From NCBI RefSeq assembly GCF_016744155.1, contig NZ_JADGEW010000001.1, positions 239,714-303,713 on the forward strand: DNA of 64,000 nucleotides, in the 5' to 3' direction. Of the stretch, positions 44,248 through 53,342 are shown in pieces. This DNA is from Amphritea sp. (lineage in GTDB: Bacteria > Pseudomonadota > Gammaproteobacteria > Pseudomonadales > Balneatricaceae). Every line of letters begins with the position of its first letter. The stretch's first letter is position 1. The notes beneath the pieces were generated by a model. The model was not told the DNA's origin and ran no database searches. It saw only the letters and a program-made list of their open reading frames with translations. The translations under genes were made by a program, and so were the position numbers.

Positions 44248-44277
44248 AAAAAAGCAGCCAAAGATGGCTGCTTTTTT
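44248..44277. terminator. Bidirectional terminator between the permease gene and ilvD
   Basis: A 13-bp stem (AAAAAAGCAGCCA/TGGCTGCTTTTTT) around AAGA. It serves both convergent genes. Confidence 0.9.
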
Positions 44278-44292
44278 GTTTCAGGTCGGCGT

Positions 44293-46125
44293 TTATTTCA
44301 GTTGATCCAGATCTCTGACAGCACCTTTATCAGCCGATGTTGCCAGTAACGCATAGGCTTTCAGTGCGGCAGATACCTTGCGAGGACGAGCTTCTACTGG
44401 TTTCCAGCCAAGAGCATCTTGCTCAGTACGGCGTTTAGCTAGCTCTTCGTCGGACAGAAGTACGTCAATAGTACGGTTAGGGATATCAATACGGATGCGA
44501 TCACCGTTACGTACCAGACCGATAGCGCCACCAGCGCCAGCTTCGGGAGATACATGGCCAATTGATAAGCCAGATGTGCCGCCGGAGAAGCGGCCATCGG
44601 TTAACAGCGCACACTCTTTACCCAGTCCCTTGGACTTGATGTAAGAAGTCGGATATAGCATCTCTTGCATACCAGGCCCGCCTTTTGGTCCTTCGTAGCG
44701 TACGATAACTACATCGCCAGACTTAACCTGATCGTCAAGAATATTGGCTACAGCCTCATCTTGAGATTCAGTAATATGTGCAGGACCTTCAAAGACAAGA
44801 ATAGAGTCGTCTACACCGGCGGTTTTTACAACACAGCCATCCAACGCGATGTTGCCGCGCAGTACGGCCAGACCGCCTTCAAGTGAGAATGCATTTTCCA
44901 ATGAGCGGATGCAGCCGTTGGCACGATCACCATCGAGAGTTGGCCATCGTGTTGCCTGACTGAATGCGACCTGAGTTGGAATGCCAGCAGGACCTGCCTT
45001 GAAAAATTCCATTACCTCGGGAGTGGGGTTGCGCATAATATCCCACTTATCCAACGCGTCTTTCATCGTTGGTGCATGAACGGTCGGTGCATCGGTATGC
45101 AGATTGCCAGCGCGATCCAGCTCACCCAAAATCGCCATAATGCCACCGGCACGGTGCACATCTTCGACATGGTACTGAGGTGTATTAGGTGCGACTTTAC
45201 AGAGCTGTGGTACGACTTTGGAGAGCCGATCAATATCCTCCATAGTAAAGTCGATCTCAGCTTCCTGGGCGATTGCTAGCAGGTGCAGGATGGTATTAGT
45301 TGAGCCACCCATTGCAATATCCAGCGTCATCGCGTTCTCAAAGGCTTTAAAACCCATTGAGCGAGGCAGAAGAGAATCATCATCTTGCTCATAATAGCGC
45401 TTAGTTATCTCAACGATGCTGCGACCGGCCTGAAGGAATAGCTCTTTACGGTCTGCGTGGGTCGCCAGCATCGTACCGTTACCTGGTAGAGCCAGTCCTA
45501 GCGCTTCCGCCAGACAGTTCATTGAGTTAGCGGTGAACATACCTGAGCAAGAGCCGCAGGTAGGACAAGCCGAACGCTCTACTGCATCAACCATCTCGTC
45601 AGAGGCGGTTGGATCAACTGCCATTACCATGGCGTCAACCAGGTCCAGTTTATGCTCAGAGAGCTTAGTCTTACCGGCTTCCATTGGGCCACCGGAAACG
45701 AAGATCACTGGAATGTTGAGGCGCATAGCAGCCATCAGCATCCCCGGGGTGATTTTGTCACAGTTAGAGATACAGACGAGTGCGTCGGCACAGTGAGCGT
45801 TGACCATATACTCAACAGAGTCTGCGATGAGATCGCGGGAAGGTAGAGAGTAGAGCATCCCGTCGTGACCCATGGCGATACCGTCGTCGATCGCAATGGT
45901 ATTAAACTCTTTAGCCACGCCGCCTGCTTTTTCTATCTCACGGGCGACCAGTTGGCCCATATCTTTCAGGTGTACGTGCCCTGGAACGAACTGGGTAAAT
46001 GAGTTGGCGACAGCGATGATCGGTTTTTGGAAATCGTCATCTTTCATGCCTGTGGCGCGCCATAGTGCACGGGCACCGGCCATGTTACGACCTGCGGTGG
46101 AGGTCTTGGAGCGATATTGTGGCAT
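44293..46125 (-). CDS. ilvD: Dihydroxy-acid dehydratase
   Basis: 610-residue Fe-S enzyme that converts 2,3-dihydroxy-isovalerate or 2,3-dihydroxy-3-methylvalerate to the 2-oxo acid in valine and isoleucine synthesis. The cluster cysteines are visible in [12 protein letters not shown] and [19 protein letters not shown]. The C-terminal motif [20 protein letters not shown] is the family signature. GAGGA about 8 bases before the ATG. It appears to be a single gene. Confidence 0.97.
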   Translation of the reverse strand: MPQYRSKTSTAGRNMAGARALWRATGMKDDDFQKPIIAVANSFTQFVPGHVHLKDMGQLVAREIEKAGGVAKEFNTIAIDDGIAMGHDGMLYSLPSRDLIADSVEYMVNAHCADALVCISNCDKITPGMLMAAMRLNIPVIFVSGGPMEAGKTKLSEHKLDLVDAMVMAVDPTASDEMVDAVERSACPTCGSCSGMFTANSMNCLAEALGLALPGNGTMLATHADRKELFLQAGRSIVEITKRYYEQDDDSLLPRSMGFKAFENAMTLDIAMGGSTNTILHLLAIAQEAEIDFTMEDIDRLSKVVPQLCKVAPNTPQYHVEDVHRAGGIMAILGELDRAGNLHTDAPTVHAPTMKDALDKWDIMRNPTPEVMEFFKAGPAGIPTQVAFSQATRWPTLDGDRANGCIRSLENAFSLEGGLAVLRGNIALDGCVVKTAGVDDSILVFEGPAHITESQDEAVANILDDQVKSGDVVIVRYEGPKGGPGMQEMLYPTSYIKSKGLGKECALLTDGRFSGGTSGLSIGHVSPEAGAGGAIGLVRNGDRIRIDIPNRTIDVLLSDEELAKRRTEQDALGWKPVEARPRKVSAALKAYALLATSADKGAVRDLDQLK

Positions 46126-46334
46126 GCACAGATCCTCAGCGGCTTCATGTAGTGGTTTTATATAAGACCGGGGATTATAGCAAAACTCTCAACCGGAATA
46201 CCTACTATTCCGCTGAATAACAGCAGCGATATATGAAATCTATTCAAGGGGGCGGTTTAGTTATCTTATTGTCGGGCTATTGTTTGGCTAATATAAATCG
46301 TATTCTTACGCAGTTCATATTTATGGAGGCAGAA

Positions 46335-46589
46335 ATGACAGTCGATAAAAAACAGATACGGGCTGATCGTTGGTTAAAAATGATGGCGCGTACCGGAGTG
46401 CCAGTGGGCATTGTCAGTATTCTCTGTCTATGGCTTGGGCACCTTCTTTCTACGCCAGCCTTTGGTAGTGTTTTTCTGATTACGATGCCGATCGCACTGA
46501 TTTTGGGATTTTCCTACAATATTCGTTATGTGATGTTGGCGGTCAGAGCACAGCGAACGTCTACAGATAACCCGTCTGATAATGAATGA
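46335..46589 (+). CDS. Small two-helix membrane protein
   Basis: 84 residues with two membrane helices (about 20-40 and 45-65) and a hydrophilic tail. An upstream frame opens at 46233, but the ATG at 46335 is preceded by GGAGGC 5 bases away. Its last 8 bases overlap the Crp/Fnr regulator, implying co-expression. Family unknown. Confidence 0.6.
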   Translation: MTVDKKQIRADRWLKMMARTGVPVGIVSILCLWLGHLLSTPAFGSVFLITMPIALILGFSYNIRYVMLAVRAQRTSTDNPSDNE

Positions 46590-47247
46590 TATAAAACAGT
46601 TAACAGATCAGTTTCCGGTACTCAGGCAGCTAGATGATACAGGTCTGGCAATACTCAGCCGTGCCAGCAAAGTAGAGCTGCCTGCAAATCAGATGGTGTT
46701 CTACCAGGGCGATCCTTGTACCCATTACATCATCGTTGTCTCTGGTGTTGTGAAAGTGCTGGGGCGTAATGTGAATGGTCGGGAGTTGCTGTTATACCGT
46801 ATCGAAAATCAGGGTTCCTGCGTACTGACGACTTCCTGTTTGCTAGGCGCAGAAGCCTATCCCGCCGAAGGCATCACTGAAACTGATGTCACGGCGTTTA
46901 TGATTCCGCTGGTTGAGTTTCAACAGGCGCTGGCTGAATCTGAAGGCTTGCGTCGGTTTATTTTTGACTCATATGGAGAGCGGTTAGCTAAGCTGATTGG
47001 TCTGGTACAAGATATCGCTTTTGAGCGAATCGAGAAACGGCTGGCCCGTTACCTTATTAAAAATGCAGGCTCGGGGTTTATTTTGTTACGTTCCCATCAG
47101 GAAATTGCCGATGAATTGGGCACTGCCCGAGAGGTAGTGAGTCGACAATTAAAGGCTTTTGAGCAGAAAGAATGGGTTGCCCTGAGCCGTAATCAGGTGA
47201 TGTTTGTAAATAAGGACGCGATACGCGCTGCTGCCCGAAGTGAATGA
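46582..47247 (+). CDS. Crp/Fnr-family transcription regulator
   Basis: 221 residues: cyclic-nucleotide-type beta barrel (about 15-130) and winged helix (about 145-215) with recognition helix TAREVVSRQLKAFE. No N-terminal Fnr cysteine set is seen, so it does not carry a classic iron-sulfur cluster. The barrel does contain two Cys (GSCVLTTSCLL), possibly redox- or metal-sensitive. It is followed by a palindrome and a DUF2892 gene, a pairing seen with sulfur- or nitrosative-stress regulators. The ligand is unknown. Confidence 0.87.
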   Translation: MNDIKQLTDQFPVLRQLDDTGLAILSRASKVELPANQMVFYQGDPCTHYIIVVSGVVKVLGRNVNGRELLLYRIENQGSCVLTTSCLLGAEAYPAEGITETDVTAFMIPLVEFQQALAESEGLRRFIFDSYGERLAKLIGLVQDIAFERIEKRLARYLIKNAGSGFILLRSHQEIADELGTAREVVSRQLKAFEQKEWVALSRNQVMFVNKDAIRAAARSE

Positions 47248-47258
47248 GTTGTCTTCTG

Positions 47259-47273
47259 TGTGACTTTGTCACA
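47259..47273. promoter_or_regulatory. Possible Crp/Fnr-type operator
   Basis: TGTGAC-TTT-GTCACA, a perfect 15-bp palindrome between the regulator and the DUF2892 gene. It resembles a CRP box with a one-base shorter spacer. It could be the site of the upstream regulator. Confidence 0.5.
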
Positions 47274-47336
47274 GACAGGGTTAGCAGGCATCTTCATAAT
47301 TAGTCTCAATGGTTAATCATATTTGAGGACGGGAAG

Positions 47337-47534
47337 ATGGGAAAAAATATTGGGTCTGTAGATAAAATCATTCGCGTACTGGTTGGTCTGGTGCTGATCG
47401 CTTTGGTCTTTGTTGGGCCTCAGACTGTTTGGGGTTGGATCGGTGTGCCGGTGATCGCTATCGCTCTATTCGGCTGGTGTCCGTTGTATCGAATACTGGG
47501 TGTGAGTACCTGTAAAAAGTGCGCAGCTGAGTAG
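47337..47534 (+). CDS. DUF2892 (YgaP-type) inner-membrane protein
   Basis: 65 residues with two membrane helices and the typical N-terminus NIGSVDKIIRVLVGLVLI. The C-terminus reads CPLYRILGVSTCKKC, with paired cysteines. In other proteins this domain is fused to a rhodanese, suggesting sulfur handling. GAGGACGGG precedes the ATG. Confidence 0.88.
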   Translation: MGKNIGSVDKIIRVLVGLVLIALVFVGPQTVWGWIGVPVIAIALFGWCPLYRILGVSTCKKCAAE

Positions 47535-47555
47535 CGGATTATAAAAATGCAAAAG

Positions 47556-47578
47556 CCGGCCCCTGGGCCGGTTTTTTT
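47556..47578 (+). terminator. Rho-independent terminator after the DUF2892 gene
   Basis: A 7-bp stem CCGGCCC/GGGCCGG with a CT loop, followed by seven T residues. Confidence 0.9.
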
Positions 47579-47711
47579 GTGTCTATAGAAAGCCACACTG
47601 AGTGTAAAGATAGGTAAAGTCCTGGTCGGTAGAAGGCAGTTCAGGATCGGTTCAGTCCAGTGGCACGAGAATAGGCTACATACTCCAAAGAATAGAGAAG
47701 GGAGAGTAGTC

Positions 47712-48260
47712 ATGAAAAAGATAATTGCAGCTAGTTTGATCTCACTGGGACTTTTTTCCGGTATGGCTGAAGCGGATTCCCGCAATAAGAAAGGCAACCA
47801 TCACCGTGATTTTGCTAAGGTGACTCATGTTCAACCTATTGTTGTTCAGTCTGAGCGTCGCACACCCCGCCGTGAATGCTGGGATGAGGAAGTGCGTTAT
47901 GAAACGCCTCGTCACCAGCGTAAATCTTATACAGGGCCTATACTTGGCGGTATTATCGGTGGAGCCATCGGTAATGAATTAGGTGCAGGGCAGGATAATA
48001 AAAAAGTTGGAGCGGTTGTCGGTGCCGTACTTGGTGCTTCAATTGGTAACGATATCAGCTATAACCGTACCCATCGTGAGAGCAGAGTGCAGTATCGGAC
48101 AGAAACACGCTGTAATGTAGAACACGATGTCGAGTATTATGAGCGAGTAACGGGCTACAACGTAACTTATCGTTATAACGGTCGTACTTATCACACCCGG
48201 ATGGATAATCATCCAGGCAAGCGAGTTAAAGTACGGGTGAATGTTGTGCCGGTCTCCTGA
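47712..48260 (+). CDS. Glycine-zipper outer-membrane-type protein
   Basis: 182 residues with a signal peptide (about 1-22). A glycine-zipper 2TM segment lies at about 76-108 (ILGGIIGGAIGNELG, VGAVVGAVLGASIGND), as in SlyB/17-kDa antigen relatives. No lipobox cysteine is seen. Flanking basic regions are rich in Arg, Tyr and His. SlyB-like proteins are PhoP-regulated in enteric bacteria, and a PhoPQ-like system lies just downstream. Confidence 0.82.
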   Translation: MKKIIAASLISLGLFSGMAEADSRNKKGNHHRDFAKVTHVQPIVVQSERRTPRRECWDEEVRYETPRHQRKSYTGPILGGIIGGAIGNELGAGQDNKKVGAVVGAVLGASIGNDISYNRTHRESRVQYRTETRCNVEHDVEYYERVTGYNVTYRYNGRTYHTRMDNHPGKRVKVRVNVVPVS

Positions 48261-48315
48261 TTAGTAGTAATTAAAAAGCCGTGGATTATAAGCGGCTGTT
48301 ATAAAGGTGATAACA

Positions 48316-48624
48316 ATGCTCAAAGCTTTTTCTCATATGCTCCTAGCCCTGTTGATACTATCTGTAGCCGGTACGGTTACTGCGGCGAGGTTATCGGTTG
48401 AGAGAATGCCCGAGCTCAGAATTGAGTCCATGGTGCTTGCCGCAAATAAAGTATCGCTGCAACAGGCCGCAACAAAAGTTAAGCAGAGCCATGGTGGAAA
48501 AGTTGTTAAAGCGGAAACGCGGAATCGTGGTAGTCGACAGATACATCATATCCGGTTGATCAATAATGGCCGGGTAAAAACAGTACTGATTGATGCAACC
48601 ACGGGTCAGGAAGTTTCCCCTTAA
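48316..48624 (+). CDS. Exported PepSY-domain protein
   Basis: 102 residues. A signal peptide (about 1-23) and a PepSY-like domain (SLQQAATKVKQSHGGKVVKAE ... VKTVLIDATTGQEV). AAGGTG lies 7 bases before the ATG at 48316, which is preferred over the in-frame GTG at 48307. It is 38 bases before the response regulator gene and probably acts on the sensor kinase in the periplasm; this is inference. Confidence 0.8.
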   Translation: MLKAFSHMLLALLILSVAGTVTAARLSVERMPELRIESMVLAANKVSLQQAATKVKQSHGGKVVKAETRNRGSRQIHHIRLINNGRVKTVLIDATTGQEVSP

Positions 48625-48662
48625 AGAGGTGGCGATAGCTACCCAAAGTAATGGAGTAAGGA

Positions 48663-49355
48663 ATGAAACTGCTGGTTATTGAGGATGATATGGATCTGCG
48701 CCGTCAGCTGGTGACGGCGTTGACCGATAGCGGTTATACCGTAGAGGAAGCTGAAGATGGCGAGGAAGGGCTCTATCTTGGTAATGAGTTTCCTTACGAC
48801 CTGGCGATAGTTGATATTGGTTTACCCAAGCTTTCGGGTGTTGAGGTTATCCGCCGCTGGCGGGAGAATGATATTAATTTCCCCATTATTATCCTCACAG
48901 CCCGGGGAGATTGGCAGGATAAAGTAGAAGGCCTGGAAGCTGGTGCAGATGATTACCTGGTTAAACCGTTTCACATAGAGGAGCTGATGGCGCGTTTGAA
49001 CGCATTGCTGCGACGGGCGGCAGGACATGCCAAACCGATGTTGGAATTTGGTTCGATAAAACTGGATAGCAGCGGTCGTAACGTCTTTCTTAATGAGGCG
49101 CCGGTAAAACTGACTAGTTATGAGTACCGGACTCTGGAATACCTGATGCTGAACGCTGGCAAGGTGGTCTCTAAGAGCGAGCTGACCGAGCATCTTTACC
49201 ATCAGGACTTTGACCGAGATAGTAATGTATTGGAAGTCTTTATCCGTCGTCTGCGTCAGAAACTCGATCCGGATCAAACGCTGCAGCCGATAGCGACGGT
49301 TAGAGGGTTGGGGTATCGTTTTGATCTGGCAGCCGGAGCTGTAAATAACGCATGA
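48663..49355 (+). CDS. OmpR/PhoP-type response regulator
   Basis: 230 residues. Receiver domain with acidic pair (EDDMD), phospho-acceptor Asp in LAIVDIGLPKLSG, Thr in IILTARGD and Lys in DYLVKPFHIEEL. The OmpR winged helix is at about 125-222 (LTSYEYRTLEYLM ... VRGLGYRF). The closest style is PhoP/QseB. It overlaps the kinase gene by 4 bases (ATGA). Confidence 0.95.
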   Translation: MKLLVIEDDMDLRRQLVTALTDSGYTVEEAEDGEEGLYLGNEFPYDLAIVDIGLPKLSGVEVIRRWRENDINFPIIILTARGDWQDKVEGLEAGADDYLVKPFHIEELMARLNALLRRAAGHAKPMLEFGSIKLDSSGRNVFLNEAPVKLTSYEYRTLEYLMLNAGKVVSKSELTEHLYHQDFDRDSNVLEVFIRRLRQKLDPDQTLQPIATVRGLGYRFDLAAGAVNNA

Positions 49356-50701
49356 TGCCCCGCGCCCTTAGAGCTCGTCTTCTTCTCGCTTCACTGCTTC
49401 TGCTGCCGGTTTTCTTTGGCCTGACAGGCTTTGCCCTGCAGCAAGCATTTCACCATAGCCTGGAGGCAGCAGAAGAGGAGCGGCTTAAACTGCAGGTCTA
49501 TCTGATTCTGGGTGCAGCAGAGTTGAAGGGGGATCGGATAATGATCCCTGATGACATACAGGAGCCTCGTTACGCTCAGGTTGAATCCGGTCTGTATGGT
49601 TTTCTGCATGAGGGTGACGAGATGCTGGTGTGGTATTCGGAATCAGCCAAGTTGATCAGTGATACTTTGCTGGAGCAGTTGGCATTTGATGGTCTGAGTA
49701 CCGGTGATTCCCGATTTGATCAATTGCCAGAGCAGGGGCTTTTCGTTTATCAGTTTGCTCTGCTTTGGGAGATTGCCGGGAAAGAGCATAATTATGTATT
49801 CACTGTGCTGGAGTCCGATAGCTCGGTTAAAACGGAACAAAAAGCCTTTAATACCCGTCTCTGGGGTTGGTTGGGCGGGGCAATCTTTTTCTTTTTATTG
49901 ATAGAAACCGCATTGATTCGCTGGGGGCTTAAGCCGTTGACGCGATTAGCTGAGGATTTGAAGCGAATTGAGATGGGTCAGAGTGATAAGCTGACCGGAG
50001 AGTACCCCACGGAGGTTCAGGCGGTCACCGATAATCTTAATCTATTGATACACAATGAGCGTCAGCAGCGAGAACGCTATCGAAATACGTTGGGAGATCT
50101 GGCTCACAGCCTGAAAACACCCTTGGCAGTGATCCGCGGTGCCGGACAAGAGAAACTTGATTTTAACGGGTATCAAACACTGGTAACTGAGCAGGCTGGG
50201 CGGATGGATCAGATTGTTCAGTACCAGTTATCTCGAGCCGTAAAGAGTCAGGGGCGGACTCTGGCTAAGAAGACACCGGTTGCACCATTGATTCAGCGGA
50301 TGGTCACTGCGTTGAGTAAGGTTTATCGAGATAAAGATGTTGAGGTAGCACTTGATCTGCAAGGAGAGTATCAGCTTGCAGCAGATGAGAGAGACCTGAT
50401 GGAGTTACTGGGTAATGTGCTCGAAAATGCGTTTAAATATGGCCGTAGTCAGGTTGCCGTCAGTTTTAGTAATGGCTCTGGCATGCTGCAGATCGATATT
50501 GCCGATGATGGGGAGGGAGTCTCCCCAGAGCTACGACAGACCATTCTGAAGCGGGGTGAGCGAGCTGATACTTCCGCTCCGGGGCAAGGTATCGGTCTCT
50601 CTGTTGCGGTGGATATTCTCAGTAGTTATGACGGCGAATTGGAGATAAGTGAGTCAGCTTATGGGGGGGCGTTGTTTTCAATAAGATTTCCCTTAAACTG
50701 A
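49352..50701 (+). CDS. PhoQ-like sensor histidine kinase
   Basis: 449 residues. TM1 about 9-30, a periplasmic domain to about 165, TM2 about 168-190, then a HAMP-like region. The phospho-acceptor H-box is GDLAHSLKTPLAVIRG, a PhoQ-type sequence. ATP-binding boxes: NVLENAFKYG, DIADDGEGV and GQGIGLSVAVD. The signal may be divalent cations or envelope stress, by similarity to PhoQ; the acidic PhoQ patch was not verified. Confidence 0.93.
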   Translation: MMPRALRARLLLASLLLLPVFFGLTGFALQQAFHHSLEAAEEERLKLQVYLILGAAELKGDRIMIPDDIQEPRYAQVESGLYGFLHEGDEMLVWYSESAKLISDTLLEQLAFDGLSTGDSRFDQLPEQGLFVYQFALLWEIAGKEHNYVFTVLESDSSVKTEQKAFNTRLWGWLGGAIFFFLLIETALIRWGLKPLTRLAEDLKRIEMGQSDKLTGEYPTEVQAVTDNLNLLIHNERQQRERYRNTLGDLAHSLKTPLAVIRGAGQEKLDFNGYQTLVTEQAGRMDQIVQYQLSRAVKSQGRTLAKKTPVAPLIQRMVTALSKVYRDKDVEVALDLQGEYQLAADERDLMELLGNVLENAFKYGRSQVAVSFSNGSGMLQIDIADDGEGVSPELRQTILKRGERADTSAPGQGIGLSVAVDILSSYDGELEISESAYGGALFSIRFPLN

Positions 50702-50706
50702 GCAAT

Positions 50707-50733
50707 AAAAAGCCCTCAATAAGAGGGCTTTTT
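50707..50733. terminator. Bidirectional terminator between the kinase gene and argA
   Basis: An 11-bp stem AAAAAGCCCTC/GAGGGCTTTTT with a 5-base loop between convergent genes. Confidence 0.9.
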
Positions 50734-50748
50734 AGTTAAGTTTTACCT

Positions 50749-52086
50749 TTAAATGGATTTAGAGAACGCTTTAGAATTTCGCTGGAAGTTATACAGTGCT
50801 TGCTTACCATTAGGCAGATTACTGACCTCTGTCTCGACAAAGCCCCGTTCGATAAACCAGTGAGCCGTGCGGGTTGTGAGCACAAATAACCGATTCAGCT
50901 GCTGACGACGGGCTGATTCTTCAATCGCCATAAGCAGTTTGTCACCTCGGTCTCCGCCTCGATATTCCGACGCAATAGCAACGCAAGCCAGTTCTGCGGC
51001 CTGCTCATCGCTGAATGGATATAGAGCGGCACAGCCGACAATGGCCCCATCAAGGTCGATAACCGTAAAGCAGTTAATTTCAGCTTCCAGCAGCTCCCGA
51101 GAACGGCGTACCAGAATACCCGCTTGCTCCATCGGTTGAATCAGCTCGAGAACGCCGCCGACATCTTCAATAGTCGCCGGACGAATTTGCTCGTAAGACT
51201 GCTCGATCACCATGGTGCCGATACCATTACGGCTAAATAGCTCAGAAACTAAGGCGCCGTCTTCACGGTAGCTGATAAGGTGGCTGCGGGGTACACCGTT
51301 GCGTGAAGCTTCTACCGCTGCCTTTAGGTGGCGTGAAAGCTCAGAGGGAGGCTGGTCAGGATTGTCATGCTTAGCCATATACTGACTAACCAGGCGTTCT
51401 GCCGTATCGGCCAGAATTTCAGAGCGCAATGCGTCATTGCTGTCACGAACACCACCATCCTCGCCAAACATAATGAGCTTATCTGCCCCCAGGCTGGCTG
51501 CTACCTGAGTGGCAACATCCTCTACGGCGAGATTGAAGATCTCGCCGGTGGGTGAATAGCCCAGGTGTGATAGCAGCACAATGTTATTAATGCTCAGCTG
51601 CTGGCGTATCGCCTCGCTATCTACCCGACGAACTTCGCCGGTGTGACAAAGATCAACGCCTTTGTAGATTCCCACAGGTCGTGCGCTAACAAAGTTTCCA
51701 CTGCAAACTCTGATTTTGGCCCCGTGCATCGGTGAATTTGCTAAGCCCATGGATAGCTTGGCTTCAACCTCGGTACGCAGGCTGGCTGCCGCTTCAATGA
51801 CACACTGCAGTGTCTCGCTATCGGTTACCCGTAGGTGATGATGAACTTTGTCACTGATGTGCAGTTGCTCAAGTTTGGCTTCGATTTGCGGCCGCGAGCC
51901 GTGAATCAATACCAGTTTCACGCCGAGGCTATTGAGCAAGGCGATGTCGTGAATGATGTTGCCAAAATTGTCATCGGCGAGCGCTTCCCCTCCTAACATC
52001 AGGACGAAAGTTTTCCCCCGATGCGCATTGATATAGGGAGAGCTGTGACGGAACCAGTTTACGTATTGGTTGTTATCATTAATCAC
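50749..52086 (-). CDS. argA: N-acetylglutamate synthase
   Basis: 445 residues: an N-terminal amino-acid-kinase-like domain (1-290, FVLMLGGEALADDNFG) that usually binds arginine as feedback inhibitor, and a C-terminal GNAT acetyltransferase (300-440, CVAIASEYRGGDRGDKLL). First step of arginine synthesis. The only in-frame start is a GTG two bases after the argE stop. It lies in an operon with argE, so opposing flows of arginine (this pair and the ast operon) are both encoded in the window. Confidence 0.95.
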   Translation of the reverse strand: MINDNNQYVNWFRHSSPYINAHRGKTFVLMLGGEALADDNFGNIIHDIALLNSLGVKLVLIHGSRPQIEAKLEQLHISDKVHHHLRVTDSETLQCVIEAAASLRTEVEAKLSMGLANSPMHGAKIRVCSGNFVSARPVGIYKGVDLCHTGEVRRVDSEAIRQQLSINNIVLLSHLGYSPTGEIFNLAVEDVATQVAASLGADKLIMFGEDGGVRDSNDALRSEILADTAERLVSQYMAKHDNPDQPPSELSRHLKAAVEASRNGVPRSHLISYREDGALVSELFSRNGIGTMVIEQSYEQIRPATIEDVGGVLELIQPMEQAGILVRRSRELLEAEINCFTVIDLDGAIVGCAALYPFSDEQAAELACVAIASEYRGGDRGDKLLMAIEESARRQQLNRLFVLTTRTAHWFIERGFVETEVSNLPNGKQALYNFQRNSKAFSKSI

Positions 52087-52088
52087 GA

Positions 52089-53240
52089 TTAAAAACAGTA
52101 CCTTGCAATCAGTTGTTCTAATACTGCTACTGTAGGCTTAATCTGGTCAAAAGCCAAATATTCGTCGGGCTGGTGGGCTTGATCGATTGATCCAGGACCC
52201 ATGACAATCGTATCCATACCCAGTGATTGCAGGAAGGGAGCTTCGGTGCCAAATGCCACTGCCTCAGCCTGATAGCCCGTTAAACGCTCTGCTGTTGTGA
52301 CCAGCTCTGAGTGCTTATCGTTGTTGAACGCGGGTATGCCTGGAAATAGCGGTTCTGTGGATATAGACACGCCGAACTGCTGCTCAAGCGGTAGTAATCG
52401 CTTATGGACACTCTCACGCAGCAGATCGGCAGACATCCCGGGAAGCGGACGCAGATCATATTCAACTTCACAGGCGCCACAGATCCGGTTGGGGTTGTCG
52501 CCGCCGTGGATACATCCCAGGTTTAGTGTGGGTACTGAAACCTTAAAATCACTGTTCTGATAATCGCGCTGCAGCTCTTTGCGGAAGCTGATCAACTCGC
52601 CAAGTACTGAATGCATTGCATCGAGGGCACTGGCTCCGAGGCTGGGGTCGGATGAGTGGCCGGCACTTCCCTTCACCTTTACCTGCTCCATCATCATCCC
52701 TTTATGCATATAGATTGGCCGCAGGCTGGTGGGCTCTCCAATAACCGCATAGCGGGCTTTAGGATAACCGGCCTCAGCGAGCGCCCGGGCGCCATTCATT
52801 GAGCTTTCTTCATCGGCGGTGGCAAGAATGATCAGCGGTTGTTTTAGCGTTTTGTCAGTGAATTTACGGGCCGCTTCGATCGCAATAGGAAAGAAGCCTT
52901 TCATATCACAGGTGCCTAAGCCGTAAAAACGGCCATCTTTCTCTGTCAGTTTGAAGGGGTCACTGTTCCAAAGTTCGGCGTTGAAGGGGACTGTGTCGGT
53001 ATGACCGGACAGAACTAGTCCACCGGGGCCACTGCCAAGTGTCGCGATCAGATTAGCTTTTTCCGGATGGCCGGGGATCGGCATCACTTCTGTCTGAAAG
53101 CCTAAACCGGATAGCCAGCTTTCCAGCTTCTCGATTACGCCCAGATTACTCTGGTCCCAATGGGCAGCGGTGCAGCTTACGGAAGGGGTGGCGATAAGCT
53201 CTGTCAGCATGGTGAGCAGATCAGGTGGGGAGGATTGCAT
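52089..53240 (-). CDS. argE: Acetylornithine deacetylase
   Basis: 383-residue M20 metalloenzyme that releases ornithine from N-acetylornithine. Metal motifs: VLSGHTDTVPF, GLGTCDMKGFF and ATADEESSMNGAR, with C-terminal H in IDQAHQPDEYL. It is co-transcribed with argA, which supports the biosynthetic assignment. Its presence means the M20 gene of the ast cluster is not needed as argE. Confidence 0.94.
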   Translation of the reverse strand: MQSSPPDLLTMLTELIATPSVSCTAAHWDQSNLGVIEKLESWLSGLGFQTEVMPIPGHPEKANLIATLGSGPGGLVLSGHTDTVPFNAELWNSDPFKLTEKDGRFYGLGTCDMKGFFPIAIEAARKFTDKTLKQPLIILATADEESSMNGARALAEAGYPKARYAVIGEPTSLRPIYMHKGMMMEQVKVKGSAGHSSDPSLGASALDAMHSVLGELISFRKELQRDYQNSDFKVSVPTLNLGCIHGGDNPNRICGACEVEYDLRPLPGMSADLLRESVHKRLLPLEQQFGVSISTEPLFPGIPAFNNDKHSELVTTAERLTGYQAEAVAFGTEAPFLQSLGMDTIVMGPGSIDQAHQPDEYLAFDQIKPTVAVLEQLIARYCF

Positions 53241-53295
53241 AGAAAGGTCCGGTTTTTATACGTTATCCGGGTATTGTGCAGCTTTCGAGGGAAAT

Positions 53296-53328
53296 AAAAA
53301 AGGCGATCATAGGATGATCGCCTTTTTT
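53296..53328. terminator. Terminator between pit and argE
   Basis: A 15-bp stem (AAAAAAGGCGATCAT/ATGATCGCCTTTTTT) with loop AGG. It ends the leftward pit transcript just before argE. Confidence 0.9.
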
Positions 53329-53342
53329 TGCCGAGATTTTAT

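Noticed and set aside
47259..47273. Classical CRP site
   Set aside because: The half-sites TGTGA and TCACA are exact, but the spacer is 5 rather than 6 bases. It is kept only as a possible operator.
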